A stretch of 64,000 nucleotides of DNA from Agromyces bracchium (GTDB lineage Bacteria > Actinomycetota > Actinomycetes > Actinomycetales > Microbacteriaceae). A model generated the notes under the pieces. That model was not told the DNA's origin, searched no databases, and was given only the letters and a program-made list of their open reading frames with translations. The stretch is taken from contig NZ_WMLB01000018.1 in the NCBI RefSeq assembly GCF_009709675.1, positions 47,857 to 111,856 on the forward strand, read 5' to 3'. Positions 1 to 8,238 of the stretch are shown here, piece after piece (the stretch's first letter is position 1; each line of letters begins with the position of its first letter). The position numbers and the translations under genes were made by a program.

Positions 1-1
1 C

Positions 2-577
2 ACGTCGTCGAACGCGACCTCGGGCGGCGCGGTCACGGGCTCGGGCATCGCGCCGAACCGCATCGATCGCGTCATCGGCATCGTGAAGGCGTACACGACG
101 CGCGTCGGTTCGGGTCCGTTCCCGACCGAGCTGTTCGACGAGTGGGGCGAGTTCCTGGCCGACAAGGGCCACGAGTTCGGCACCACCACGGGCCGCCGCC
201 GGCGCACCGGATGGTACGACGCGCCCATCGCGCGGTACACCGCACGCGTCAACGGCGTCACCGACTTCGTGCTGACGAAGCTCGACGTGCTCACCGGCAT
301 CGACCGCATCCCGGTCGCCGTGGCCTACGACGTCGACGGCGTGATCATGGAGGAGGTCCCGGTGTCGCAGTCCGACTTCCACCACGCCAAGCCCGTCTAC
401 GAGGAGTTCCCGGGCTGGACCGAGGACATCTCGGGCGCGCGGTCCTTCGACGACCTGCCGCCGAACGCGCAGAGCTACGTGCGCGAGCTCGAGGCGATGT
501 CGGGCGCGCGGTTCTCCGCCATCGGCGTCGGCCCCGGCCGCGACGAGATCGTGCAGCTGCACGACCTGCTCGACTAG
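2..577 (+). CDS. purA: Adenylosuccinate synthetase, C-terminal part (truncated by window edge)
   Basis: PurA joins IMP and aspartate using GTP to make adenylosuccinate, the first committed step from IMP to AMP, in the cytoplasm. The reading frame is open from base 2, so the start lies outside the window. The visible part carries PurA signatures: [19 protein letters not shown] at the left edge, then [11 protein letters not shown], the GRRRRTGW segment that contacts the base, and the LTKLDVL stretch. About 190 residues of a protein normally near 430 are present. A perfect inverted repeat follows the stop, so the gene ends its transcription unit. PurA belongs to the same pathway as the purL, purQ, purS, purC and purD genes further along. 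Confidence 0.97.
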   Translation, partial: TSSNATSGGAVTGSGIAPNRIDRVIGIVKAYTTRVGSGPFPTELFDEWGEFLADKGHEFGTTTGRRRRTGWYDAPIARYTARVNGVTDFVLTKLDVLTGIDRIPVAVAYDVDGVIMEEVPVSQSDFHHAKPVYEEFPGWTEDISGARSFDDLPPNAQSYVRELEAMSGARFSAIGVGPGRDEIVQLHDLLD

Positions 578-610
578 CGGCCGCGCGCCCGTACCGGCCT
601 GCAGCGACGA

Positions 611-644
611 CGAGGGGCGGATGCCACGTGGCATCCGCCCCTCG
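611..644. terminator. Bidirectional terminator after purA
   Basis: A perfect inverted repeat with a 17-base arm (CGAGGGGCGGATGCCAC and its complement) and no loop bases left over lies between the converging purA gene and the small antitoxin-like gene. There is no clear U tract, as is usual at this GC content. The arm shares its core GGGGCGGATGCC with hairpins at 8172-8212 and 28931-28962. Confidence 0.8.
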
Positions 645-681
645 CTTCGTCTCGATGCGGGACGCGCGTCGCTCGTGCCGC

Positions 682-903
682 CTACGGCTCGGTGCCGATC
701 GACTTGTCGATGTTCGCGCGGGCGTCGTCGACCACGCCGTCGTGCTCGTCGGGCAGGACCTTCTTCACGGCGTCGGCGACGGCGTCGAGGACCGTGTCGC
801 TGACGTCCTCCGCCTGCTCGCTGTTCAGCGCCTCGTCGATCTTGTCCTTGTTCTGCTCCACGAACTCCTGCGCGTTCTTCGCGAGGTCGTCCATCGCTCC
901 CAT
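682..903 (-). CDS. Small acidic helical protein resembling the MT0933-type antitoxin family
   Basis: A 73-residue acidic protein with an N-terminal pattern (MGAMDDLAKNAQEFVEQNKD) like actinobacterial small proteins annotated as MT0933/Rv0909-like antitoxins: an amphipathic helix rich in Asp, Glu and Lys with few aromatic residues. The start is fixed by a good ribosome-binding site (GGAAGGGG) seven bases before ATG; a second in-frame ATG three codons later is possible. No toxin-like partner lies next to it, so the antitoxin label is only a family resemblance. It converges with purA and shares its terminator. Confidence 0.7.
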   Translation of the reverse strand: MGAMDDLAKNAQEFVEQNKDKIDEALNSEQAEDVSDTVLDAVADAVKKVLPDEHDGVVDDARANIDKSIGTEP

Positions 904-1037
904 GGGTGTCCCCTTCCCTCGACAACGGTGTCCCGGGAATCGTACGTACGTGCCGCGGCGGCTCGGAAGGCCGAGCCGCACGGGTCGCGGCCGATTCACA
1001 GGCCGGGCGTCGCCGTCGCGCGTGCCAGACTTGCCGG

Positions 1038-1691
1038 ATGCCCGCTCGTCGCCCGCTCGTCCACACGCTCGAAGGTCGCAACGTCGCGCTGACGCCGCTC
1101 GGCGAGGACGACTTCCCCTCGCTGCGCGAGGCGATCGGGCGGCCTGAGGTCTTCGCCGGCGGGTTCGGCGGCGGACCGTCCGGACTCCCTTCCGACGATG
1201 CGGCGTTCGAGGTGTTCGCCCGCGTCTCCTACACCCCGGCGTCCGATGCGATCCCGTTCGCGGTTCGGCTGCGCGGCGGCCCCGACGACGGCGCGCTCGT
1301 CGGCGCCACCAAGCTCGGCGACCTCGACCTGCCGAACGAGTCGGCCCACATCGGCTGGACCGGCTTCGACCCGCGCGTGTGGGGCACGGCCGTCAACCCC
1401 GAGGTGAAGCTGCTCATGCTCGGCCTCGCGTTCGACCACGGCTTCGGTCGCGTGAAGCTCCAGGCGGATGCCGTCAACGCGCGCTCGCGCGCCGCGATCG
1501 CGAAGCTCGGCGCGAGCTTCGAGGGCGTCCACCGCCGCGCGATGCGCCGCCCCGACGGCACGTGGCGCGACACCGCGGTGTACGCGATCGTCGTCGACGA
1601 GTGGCCCGCCGTGCGGGCCGGCCTCGAGGCGCGGCTCGCGGCGTGGGGCGACAGGCCGGTCACGCTGGCAGGATCGCCGCGCGAACGCTAA
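1038..1691 (+). CDS. GNAT-family N-acetyltransferase (RimJ/RimL-like)
   Basis: A 217-residue protein with the layout of RimJ/RimL-type acetyltransferases: an N-terminal strand with the LEGRNVALTPLGEDDFPSL motif, a central acceptor region (HIGWTGFDPRVWGTAVNPEVKLLMLGLAFD, positions about 105-135) and a C-terminal coenzyme-A-binding half with NARSRAAIAKLGASFEGVHR. These enzymes transfer acetyl groups from acetyl-CoA to protein N-termini or small amines; the substrate here cannot be told. A CAGACT box six bases before ATG suggests a leaderless transcript and decides the start. It stands alone between the antitoxin-like gene and the converging symporter operon. Confidence 0.9.
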   Translation: MPARRPLVHTLEGRNVALTPLGEDDFPSLREAIGRPEVFAGGFGGGPSGLPSDDAAFEVFARVSYTPASDAIPFAVRLRGGPDDGALVGATKLGDLDLPNESAHIGWTGFDPRVWGTAVNPEVKLLMLGLAFDHGFGRVKLQADAVNARSRAAIAKLGASFEGVHRRAMRRPDGTWRDTAVYAIVVDEWPAVRAGLEARLAAWGDRPVTLAGSPRER

Positions 1692-2002
1692 CGGAGGACA
1701 CGCAGGGCCGTTGCGCGGGTAGTGCCGGCCTGCTCCTCCAGGACACCGACGCGTCGTGACGGGAGCACCGCACCCCGTCTCGCTGAGGGGGTGTCCTCGT
1801 GAAACGTGGGGGAAAGGTGGTCCCGTTCTCCTTTTCTCCCGGATCCCGATGGGTGATCGTCGTGCGGCCCTTTCTGCCGGATCCCGGTGGCTGATCGCCC
1901 GTTCCGCGGGGTGGCTCGCGGAGATCCGCTCAGACCTCTCGTCGACGGCCCTCTCTCGGTGGGACGACCGCACGCCGGGCCGCATTCCGGCGCGCACGGC
2001 GC
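1692..2002. other. 311-bp gene-free stretch between convergent genes
   Basis: No credible reading frame is seen between the acetyltransferase stop and the symporter stop. The stretch is less GC-rich in places and holds two direct copies of a 27-base sequence (1833-1859 and 1871-1897; core CCGGATCCCG followed by TGATCG), matching at 24 of 27 positions. No hairpin strong enough to call a terminator was found. Confidence 0.6.
1833..1897. repeat. Pair of 27-bp direct repeats
   Basis: Copies at 1833-1859 and 1871-1897 read TTTCT, then C or G, then CCGGATCCCG, then a TGG-like run and TGATCG; three mismatches separate them and 11 bases lie between. They sit in the gene-free stretch between two converging genes. 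Function unknown; they could be remnants of a duplicated intergenic element. Confidence 0.65.
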
Positions 2003-3469
2003 TCAGCCGCGGTCGCGCTCAGGCAGGTGCAGCCGCGCGAGGAACGCGTCGGTGCCCCGCGGCATCCGTCGCCGGTCGGCGCGCGAGACGAGCACGGTCA
2101 CGAGCACCGCGATCGGCACCGTCCAGGCGGCAGGTTGCTCGATGAGCGGGCGGATGGCGGGCGCCGCCGCCGTCAGGAGGGCGCCGCCGAGGATCGCCGC
2201 CCCCGAGAGCGTCGCGCCGGTGGCCATGCCCGCGATGGCGCCCCGCGCGGTGAGCCCGCGCCACCAGATGCCGAGGATGAGCACCGGACAGAGCGTCGAC
2301 GCCGTGAACGCGAAGACGAGTCCGACGCTGCCCGCGAGCCCTGCGGGTTCGGTCGCGAACGCGACGACGAGCGGCACGGCCGTCGAGGCGAACGCGGCGA
2401 TGCGGAAGCCGCGGACGCTGCCGCCGAGGAGGTCCTGCGAGATGACGCCCGCGACGGAGACGACGAGGCCCGACGACGTCGAGAGGAACGCGGCGAACGC
2501 GCCGCCGATGACGAGCGCGGTGAGCAGGTCGCCCCAGACGCCGGGCAGCAGGCGGTCGGGCAGCACGAGGACGAGTGCGTCCGCATCTCCGGGCGTCGCG
2601 AGGTCGGGCGCGAAGGCGCGGCCGAGCAGCCCGAACAGGGTCGGGAACGCGTAGAACACCGACAGCAGCACGAGCACGATGACGGTCGTGCGACGGGCGG
2701 CGGGGCCGTCGGGGTTCGTGTAGAACCGCACGAGCACGTGGGGGAGGCCGAGCGTGCCGAGGAGCAGCGCGACCATGAGCGACACGGTCCGATAGGCATC
2801 GAGCGCGCCGGGGCCGTCGGACGCCGGGAACGCCTGTGCGGGCGCGAGCTCGGGCTCGACCGCGCCGGTGACGATGAGCAGCGCGATGACGGGCACCGCG
2901 ATCGCCGCGAGCTTCAGCCAGAACTGGAACGCCTGCACGAACGTGATCGAGCGCATGCCGCCCGCTGCGACGACGATCGCGACGAGGGCCGCGACGGCGA
3001 CCGAGCCGACCCAGCTCGGCAGCCCCGTGGTGATCCGCACGGTCAGCGCGGCGCCCTGCAGCTGCGGCACGATGTAGAGCCATCCGATGACGACGACGAG
3101 GACGCTCGTGACGCGCCGCACCGCGAGCGACTCGAGCCGCGCCTCGGTGAAGTCGGGGATCGTGTAGGCGCCCGAGCGGCGCAGCGGCGCGGCGACGAAG
3201 AGCAGCAGCATGAGGTATCCGGCGGTGTAGCCGATCGGGAACCACATGCCGCCCGAGCCGGTCAGCAGGATCAGCCCCGCGATGCCGAGGAACGACGCCG
3301 CCGAGAGGTACTCGCCGCCGATGGCGGACGCGTTCCACCACGGCCGCACGGTGCGACTCGCGACGTAGAAGTCGCTCGTCGTGCGCGAGATGCGCAGCCC
3401 GTAGAACCCGATGAGCACCGACACGAGGGCCACGGCGACGATCGCCGCGTACCCGATCGCGGGGCTCAC
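2003..3469 (-). CDS. Sodium:solute symporter (SSS family, acetate/monocarboxylate type)
   Basis: A 488-residue membrane protein of the SSS family, closest in pattern to ActP/MctC-type monocarboxylate permeases. Visible landmarks are TTSDFYVASRTVRPWWNASAIGGEYLSAASFLG at the first core helices, GMRSITFVQAFQFWLK, LGTLGLPHVLVRFYTNPDG and AAFLSTSSGLVVSVAGVISQDL in the Na+-binding helix region; about 13 membrane helices are expected. The GTG start overlaps the DUF485 stop by four bases (GTGA), so it is translationally coupled to that gene and the LytS/LytTR genes upstream. The substrate is probably a short carboxylate, but this is inferred from the family and the DUF485 partner. Confidence 0.93.
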   Translation of the reverse strand: MSPAIGYAAIVAVALVSVLIGFYGLRISRTTSDFYVASRTVRPWWNASAIGGEYLSAASFLGIAGLILLTGSGGMWFPIGYTAGYLMLLLFVAAPLRRSGAYTIPDFTEARLESLAVRRVTSVLVVVIGWLYIVPQLQGAALTVRITTGLPSWVGSVAVAALVAIVVAAGGMRSITFVQAFQFWLKLAAIAVPVIALLIVTGAVEPELAPAQAFPASDGPGALDAYRTVSLMVALLLGTLGLPHVLVRFYTNPDGPAARRTTVIVLVLLSVFYAFPTLFGLLGRAFAPDLATPGDADALVLVLPDRLLPGVWGDLLTALVIGGAFAAFLSTSSGLVVSVAGVISQDLLGGSVRGFRIAAFASTAVPLVVAFATEPAGLAGSVGLVFAFTASTLCPVLILGIWWRGLTARGAIAGMATGATLSGAAILGGALLTAAAPAIRPLIEQPAAWTVPIAVLVTVLVSRADRRRMPRGTDAFLARLHLPERDRG

Positions 3470-3942
3470 GCGTCCTCCGCGAGCGAGCGGTAGCGGGCCT
3501 CGTTGCGCGACGCCGCGCGCACGTAGAGCGCCGCGACGCTGATCGCGAGCGGGTACACCCCGAAGCCGAGGAGCAGCCACGAGACGGGCACGCCCGCGAC
3601 GAACGCGTCGTCGAGCGCGGGAGCCAGCACGACGACGCCGACGAAGACGATCGTCGCGAGCACGAACCCGCCCGCGCAGATCAGCGCGAGGCGCAACTGC
3701 GACCGGATCAGCGAGCGCACGTAGACCGACTGGATGTCGGTCGGCCCGGTGTCGGTGCCGGGTCCGCGCGTGCGCGCGGCGGGGCGGCGGTCGGATGTCG
3801 CGGCGTGCGAGTTGCGCGGCGCGGTGACGCGGACGCGGGGCGGTGGGGCCTGCGGTGTGGAGTCGTCGGCGGAGGGTGGTCTCGATACGGGTGCTTCGCG
3901 TCCTACTCGACCACCGTCGGCGTCGCGCGGTTCGTCGCTCAC
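3466..3942 (-). CDS. DUF485-like small membrane partner of the symporter, with long N-terminal tail
   Basis: 158 residues: a disordered, proline- and arginine-rich N-terminal tail of about 80 residues, then two membrane segments (LALICAGGFVLATIVFVGVVVLA and SWLLLGFGVYPLAISVAALYVRA) and a charged tail. Small two-helix DUF485 proteins accompany ActP/MctC symporters (MctB in corynebacteria) and are thought to assist them. Both ends overlap neighbours by GTGA, so regulator, this gene and symporter form one coupled operon. The tail residues GGRVGREAPVSRPP are encoded by a palindromic repeat element of a kind normally found between genes. Assignment rests mainly on context and topology. Confidence 0.8.
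   Translation of the reverse strand: MSDEPRDADGGRVGREAPVSRPPSADDSTPQAPPPRVRVTAPRNSHAATSDRRPAARTRGPGTDTGPTDIQSVYVRSLIRSQLRLALICAGGFVLATIVFVGVVVLAPALDDAFVAGVPVSWLLLGFGVYPLAISVAALYVRAASRNEARYRSLAEDA
3875..3915. repeat. Palindromic intergenic-type repeat, copy A, inside a coding region
   Basis: The 41 bases from GGTGGTCTCGATACGGGTGC to CCTACTCGACCACC form an imperfect hairpin. The same ends (CTCGATACGGG and CCTACTCGACCACC) recur in copy B at 8451-8487, which is intergenic. Copy A is read through in frame within the N-terminal tail of the DUF485-like protein. Confidence 0.85.
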
Positions 3943-4676
3943 GGCCGCGCCCGCGGCGTCGCCGCCTCGAGTCGTTCGCGAAGGCCGGGCAGCAGCCGAC
4001 GGCTGACCGGCAGCTCGGCCTGCCCGACGACGATCGTCGGCCGGTCGCCGCCGAGCCGGACCCGCGTCACGTGCGGGAGCGCCACGAGGTACGACCGGTG
4101 CACGCGCACGAAGCCGGCCTCCGCCCACTGCCGCTCGAGGTCGGACATCGGCACGCGCACGAGGTAGCTCGCCTCGTCGGTGTGCAGCCGCGCGTAGTCG
4201 CCCTGCGCCTGCACGTAGCGCACGTCGTCGCGGCGGATCATGCGGGTCGTGCCGCCGAGGGTCACGGCGATCATCTCGGGGCGCGCGGCCGCGGCATCCG
4301 TCGCCTGACCCTGGCCCATCGACTCGACCACGCGCGTGACCGACCGGTGCAGCCGCTCGGTGCGCACGGGCTTCAGCAGGTAGTCGACCGCGGCGAGGTC
4401 GAACGCCTCGAGCGCGCCCTCCTCGTCGGCGGTGACGAAGACGAACGCCGGCTTGTGCTCGAAGCGCTGGAGCGCGCGGGCGAGGTCGAAGCCCGACAGG
4501 CCGGGCATGTGGATGTCGAGGAAGGCGGCGTCGACGGGCTCGCGCGTGAGGATCCGGATGGCCTCGGCGCCCGAGGTCGCGCGGTGGATGGTGCCGATCC
4601 GCGGGTCCTGGCCGAGGAGGAACGCGAGCTCGTCCACGGCGGGCTGCTCGTCGTCGGCGATGAGGACCGAGATCAC
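3939..4676 (-). CDS. LytTR-type response regulator
   Basis: 245 residues in two domains. A receiver domain (1-120) has the acidic pair D8-D9, the phospho-accepting D54 in FLDIHMPGLSG and K102 in DYLLKPV. A LytTR DNA-binding domain follows (about 140-240; DDVRYVQAQGDYARLHT, FVRVHRSYLVALPHV). Such regulators bind paired direct repeats about two helical turns apart; three suitable repeats lie at 5922-5973 upstream of both operons. The GTG start overlaps the kinase stop (GTGA). It most likely controls the flanking symporter operons in response to an extracellular carboxylate. Confidence 0.95.
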   Translation of the reverse strand: MISVLIADDEQPAVDELAFLLGQDPRIGTIHRATSGAEAIRILTREPVDAAFLDIHMPGLSGFDLARALQRFEHKPAFVFVTADEEGALEAFDLAAVDYLLKPVRTERLHRSVTRVVESMGQGQATDAAAARPEMIAVTLGGTTRMIRRDDVRYVQAQGDYARLHTDEASYLVRVPMSDLERQWAEAGFVRVHRSYLVALPHVTRVRLGGDRPTIVVGQAELPVSRRLLPGLRERLEAATPRARP

Positions 4677-5905
4677 GGCACCAGTCTCCCATCCGGTTCG
4701 GCGGGGCGGCCCGAGCGGGCGTCGACGGATGCCGCGGAGCGGCCCGGCTGCGATTTCGGCACGCTCATGCGCACCAGCGTGCCCGCACCGACGTTCGTCT
4801 CCACGACGAGCCCGTGCTCGTCGCCGTACACCTGCCGCAGGCGCGCGTCGACGTTGCGGAGGCCCACGTGCTCGCCCGGCGTGCCGCCCGCGAGCACCTG
4901 CGCGGCGACCTCGGGGTCGATGCCGACGCCGTCGTCCTCGACGGTGATCTCGGCGAACGCGCCGCGGTCCTCCGCGATGATCGTGATGCGCCCGCCGCCC
5001 TCCTTCGCCTCGAGCCCGTGCCGCACGGCGTTCTCCACGAGCGGTTGGATCGAGAGGAACGGGATCACGGTCGAGAGCACCTCGGGCGCGACCTGCAGCG
5101 TCACGCGGAGCCGGTCGCCGAAGCGCGCCCGCTCGAGCTTCAGGTACGAGTCGATCGAGCGCAGCTCCTCGGCGACGGTCGTGAAGTCGCCGTGGCGGCG
5201 GAACGAGTAGCGCGTGAAGTCGGCGAACTCGAGCACGAGCTCGCGCGCCTTGGCCGGGTCGGTGTTGATGAACGACGCGATCGCGTTCAGCGAGTTGTAG
5301 ATGAAGTGCGGGCTGATCTGCGCGCGGAGCGCGCGCACCTCGAGCTCCGCGAGCGCCGCGCGCGACGCGTCGAGCTCGCCGAGCTCCACCTGCGCGGCGA
5401 CCCACTCGGCGACCTCGCCCGTCGCCCGCACGAGCCCGGCGCGGACCCGCCCCGCGAAGGCGACGACCGCGCCCACCGCGACGCCGTCGGCGAGGATCGG
5501 CGCGGCCGCGGCATCCGCATCGCCCGACGGGGTCGGCACGCGCCGCTCGACCTGGGGCCTGCCGGTTCCGACCGCCTCGTCGGCGAGCCGCTCCGCGACG
5601 GAGACGAGCGTCTCGTCGCCGTCGACCGCGACCGGCCCGCCCGTCATCACGAGCGCGACCGTGTCGGCGCCGAGCATGGACCTCAGGTGCCGCGCTGCGC
5701 GCGCGGCATCCGCCTCGGTCATGTCGCCGCGCAGGTGCTTCGCGGCTCGAGACGCCAGGTGCAGCGTCTCGTAGGTCGCGCGCTCGGCATCGGTGCCCAG
5801 CTCCTTCGACTGCACCGCGAGGCGCCGCAGCAGCACGACGACGCCCACCGCGAGCGCGCCCGCGACGACGCCGGCAGCGGCGGCGAGCAGCATCGACTCG
5901 GGCAT
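4673..5905 (-). CDS. LytS/YehU-type sensor histidine kinase
   Basis: 410 residues: one N-terminal membrane segment (about 5-28), a GAF-like region (about 35-160), a coiled linker, then a His_kinase domain with ISPHFIYNSLNAIASFINTDP (phospho-acceptor H200) and a HATPase domain (N box around PLVENAVRHGLEAK, G box DDGVGIDPE). This is the LytS/YehU type that pairs with LytTR regulators. The ATG start has a TACAGT box seven bases upstream (5913-5918), suggesting a leaderless transcript. It is first gene of the operon kinase, regulator, DUF485, symporter. Having only one membrane helix, it may sense an intracellular ligand through the GAF-like region or work with a transporter. Confidence 0.95.
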   Translation of the reverse strand: MPESMLLAAAAGVVAGALAVGVVVLLRRLAVQSKELGTDAERATYETLHLASRAAKHLRGDMTEADAARAARHLRSMLGADTVALVMTGGPVAVDGDETLVSVAERLADEAVGTGRPQVERRVPTPSGDADAAAAPILADGVAVGAVVAFAGRVRAGLVRATGEVAEWVAAQVELGELDASRAALAELEVRALRAQISPHFIYNSLNAIASFINTDPAKARELVLEFADFTRYSFRRHGDFTTVAEELRSIDSYLKLERARFGDRLRVTLQVAPEVLSTVIPFLSIQPLVENAVRHGLEAKEGGGRITIIAEDRGAFAEITVEDDGVGIDPEVAAQVLAGGTPGEHVGLRNVDARLRQVYGDEHGLVVETNVGAGTLVRMSVPKSQPGRSAASVDARSGRPAEPDGRLVP

Positions 5906-5921
5906 GCATGTGACTGTAGCC

Positions 5922-5973
5922 GTCGTTCGTCGTCGCCCCGCGCCGTTCGTCGCACGGTCGGCGCCGTTCACCG
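5922..5973. promoter_or_regulatory. Three phased direct repeats, candidate LytTR regulator site
   Basis: GTCGTTCGTCG (5922-5932), GCCGTTCGTCG (5942-5952) and GCCGTTCACCG (5963-5973) are spaced 20 and 21 bases apart, about two helical turns, which is the geometry bound by LytTR regulators. They lie between the kinase and the divergent DUF485/symporter operon, so could serve both directions. Confidence 0.65.
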
Positions 5974-6084
5974 ACGACGAGCGGTCGGGCCCCCCGGCGC
6001 GGCATCCGCAGGTTCAGCATGGACGCATTGCGACCGCAGCGGCGCGGGCTTGCCCCGGCCGCACCCCCTCGAAGGAGAGACGCC

Positions 6085-6459
6085 ATGGGCAAAGAAGCCC
6101 TGAGTGCGGACGTCGACCTGAGTCACGTCGACTACCCCGCCGTGCAGCAATCCCCGGAGTTCCAGGAGCTCCGGAAGACCCACCGCAGTTTCGTCTTCCC
6201 CGTGCTCGGGGTCTGCCTGGCCTGGTACCTGGCCTACGTGCTGCTGGCCGTGTACGCGGTCGACTTCATGTCGACGCGCGTGTTCGGCAGCATCAACGTG
6301 GCCATGATCCTCGGCCTCGCCCAGGTCGTCACGACCTTCGCCGTGACCATGTGGTACGTGCACTTCGCGAACAAGCGCCTCGACCCCAAGGCCGAGGCGA
6401 TCCGCGACGAGATCGAGACCGGCCTCTTCGAAGAGGCCGGCGAGGAGGTGAACCGCTGA
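6085..6459 (+). CDS. DUF485 membrane protein (MctB-like symporter partner)
   Basis: 124 residues with the DUF485 pattern: a soluble N-terminus with SPEFQELRKTHRSFVFPVLGV leading into the first helix (FVFPVLGVCLAWYLAYVLLAVYA), a second helix (INVAMILGLAQVVTTFAVTMWYV) ending in HFANKRLDPKAEAIR, and an acidic tail. In corynebacteria the equivalent MctB is co-encoded with a monocarboxylate permease. The ATG follows GAAGGAGAG at ideal spacing. Its stop overlaps the symporter start (TGATG), so the pair is coupled. It is divergent from the LytS/LytTR operon and lies directly downstream of the phased repeats. Confidence 0.94.
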   Translation: MGKEALSADVDLSHVDYPAVQQSPEFQELRKTHRSFVFPVLGVCLAWYLAYVLLAVYAVDFMSTRVFGSINVAMILGLAQVVTTFAVTMWYVHFANKRLDPKAEAIRDEIETGLFEEAGEEVNR

Positions 6460-8072
6460 TGCTGCGATTCGAAGCGGCGAGCTCATCGCCCGGCGAGCCC
6501 TGGCTCAACATCGCGATCTTCGGCGCCTTCGTCGCGATCACGATGGTCATCGTGTTCCGCGCCAGCCGGAACAACAAGACCGCGGCCGACTACTACGCGG
6601 CCGGACGCTCGTTCACGGGCGGCCAGAACGGCTCGGCCATCGCGGGCGACTACCTGTCGGCGGCGTCCTTCCTCGGCATCGTCGGCGCCATCGCCATGAC
6701 GGGCTACGACGGGTTCCTCTACTCGATCGGCTTCCTCGTCGCCTGGCTGGTCGCGCTCCTGCTCGTCGCCGAGCTGCTCCGCAACACGGGCAAGTTCACG
6801 ATGGCCGACGTGCTCTCGTTCCGCCTGAAGCAGCGCCCCGTGCGCATCGCCGCGGCGACCACGACGCTCGTCGTCTGCTTCTTCTACCTGCTCGCCCAGA
6901 TGGCGGGCGCGGGCGGCCTCGTCTCGCTCCTGCTCGGCATCGGCGACCAGGTCGGACAGGCCGTGGTCATCACCGTCGTGGGCGCGCTCATGATCCTCTA
7001 CGTGCTCGTCGGCGGCATGAAGGGCACCACCTGGGTGCAGATCATCAAGGCCGTGCTGCTCATCGCCGGTGCCGGCGTGATGACCGTGTGGGTGCTCGCG
7101 CTCAACGGCTTCGACTTCTCGGCCCTGCTCGACCGTGCGGTCGAGGTCACGGAGAACCCGGCGATCCTCGACCCGGGCCTGAAGTACGGCGTCTCGGAGA
7201 TCGCGAAGATCGACTTCGTCTCGCTCGGCCTGGCGCTCGTTCTGGGCACCGCGGCCCTGCCGCACGTGCTCATGCGCTTCTACACGGTGCCCACGGCCAA
7301 GGAGGCCCGGAAGTCGGTCGTCTGGGCGATCTGGCTCATCGGCATCTTCTACGTGTTCACGCTGGTCCTCGGCTACGGCGCTGCCGCGCTCGTCGGCCCT
7401 GAGGTCATCGCCGCGGCTCCGGGCGGCCCGAACTCGGCGGCGCCGCTGCTCGCCTTCGCCCTCGGCGGGCCGCTGCTGCTCGGCCTCATCTCGGCGGTCG
7501 CGTTCGCGACGATCCTCGCGGTCGTCGCCGGGCTCACGATCACCGCGGCCGCGTCATTCGCGCACGACATCTACGCGTCGGTCGTGAAGAAGGGCAAGCC
7601 CGAGCCGGGCGCCGAGGTCAAGGTCGCCCGCCGCACGGTGGTCATCATCGGCATCGTCGCGATCATCGGCGGCATCGGCGCCAACGGCCAGAACATCGCG
7701 TTCCTCGTGGCGCTGGCGTTCGCGGTCGCCGCCTCGGCGAACCTGCCGACGATCGTGTACTCGCTCTTCTGGAAGGGCTTCACGACCCGCGGCGCGCTGT
7801 GGAGCATGTACGGCGGCCTGGTCTCGGCGATCGTGCTCATCGCGTTCTCGCCGGTCGTGTCGGGCTCCGAGACGTCGATGCTGAAGACCGAGGCGATCGA
7901 CTTCGCGATCTTCCCGCTGTCGAACCCCGGCATCGTCTCGATCCCGCTGGCCTTCTTCCTCGGCTGGATCGTGAGCGTGCTCGACAAGCGTCGCGAGGAC
8001 CCGCTCAAGCAGTCCGAGATGGAGGTGCGCTCGCTCACCGGGCTCGGCGCGGAGAAGGCGGTGCACCACTAG
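6459..8072 (+). CDS. Monocarboxylate (acetate/pyruvate-type) sodium:solute symporter
   Basis: A 537-residue SSS-family permease of the ActP/MctC type. Landmarks: NKTAADYYAAGRSFTGGQNG and AIAGDYLSAASFLGIVGAIA near the N-terminus, GGMKGTTWVQIIKAVLL, LGTAALPHVLMRFYTVPTAKEARKS in the middle and ATILAVVAGLTITAAASFAHDIY in the sodium-site helix. Family members import acetate, pyruvate or propionate with Na+ or H+. It is translationally coupled to the DUF485 gene and ends before a strong hairpin at 8172-8212. It is clearly paralogous to the symporter at 2003-3469 but keeps a longer C-terminus. Confidence 0.96.
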   Translation: MLRFEAASSSPGEPWLNIAIFGAFVAITMVIVFRASRNNKTAADYYAAGRSFTGGQNGSAIAGDYLSAASFLGIVGAIAMTGYDGFLYSIGFLVAWLVALLLVAELLRNTGKFTMADVLSFRLKQRPVRIAAATTTLVVCFFYLLAQMAGAGGLVSLLLGIGDQVGQAVVITVVGALMILYVLVGGMKGTTWVQIIKAVLLIAGAGVMTVWVLALNGFDFSALLDRAVEVTENPAILDPGLKYGVSEIAKIDFVSLGLALVLGTAALPHVLMRFYTVPTAKEARKSVVWAIWLIGIFYVFTLVLGYGAAALVGPEVIAAAPGGPNSAAPLLAFALGGPLLLGLISAVAFATILAVVAGLTITAAASFAHDIYASVVKKGKPEPGAEVKVARRTVVIIGIVAIIGGIGANGQNIAFLVALAFAVAASANLPTIVYSLFWKGFTTRGALWSMYGGLVSAIVLIAFSPVVSGSETSMLKTEAIDFAIFPLSNPGIVSIPLAFFLGWIVSVLDKRREDPLKQSEMEVRSLTGLGAEKAVHH

Positions 8073-8171
8073 AGACTCCGGCGGCCGCCCGGGATGGGGT
8101 GGATGGACGGCCGCCGGACACGACTGCGACGGGGTGGGACCGCCTGCCCACGACCTCGTCGCCGGCACGAC

Positions 8172-8212
8172 GGGGGCGGATGCCTCGGGCCACGGGCCCG
8201 GCATCCGCCCCC
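8172..8212. terminator. Bidirectional terminator between symporter and small membrane gene
   Basis: GGGGGCGGATGCC (8172-8184) pairs with its exact complement at 8200-8212 across a GC-rich 15-base loop. It separates two converging genes and shares its stem core with the purA and glucanase terminators. Confidence 0.8.
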
Positions 8213-8238
8213 GTTGCGCTGCGCCCGGGCGGCGTCGC

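Noticed and set aside
682..903. Toxin-antitoxin module
   Set aside because: The small protein looks antitoxin-like but no toxin-like partner is adjacent.
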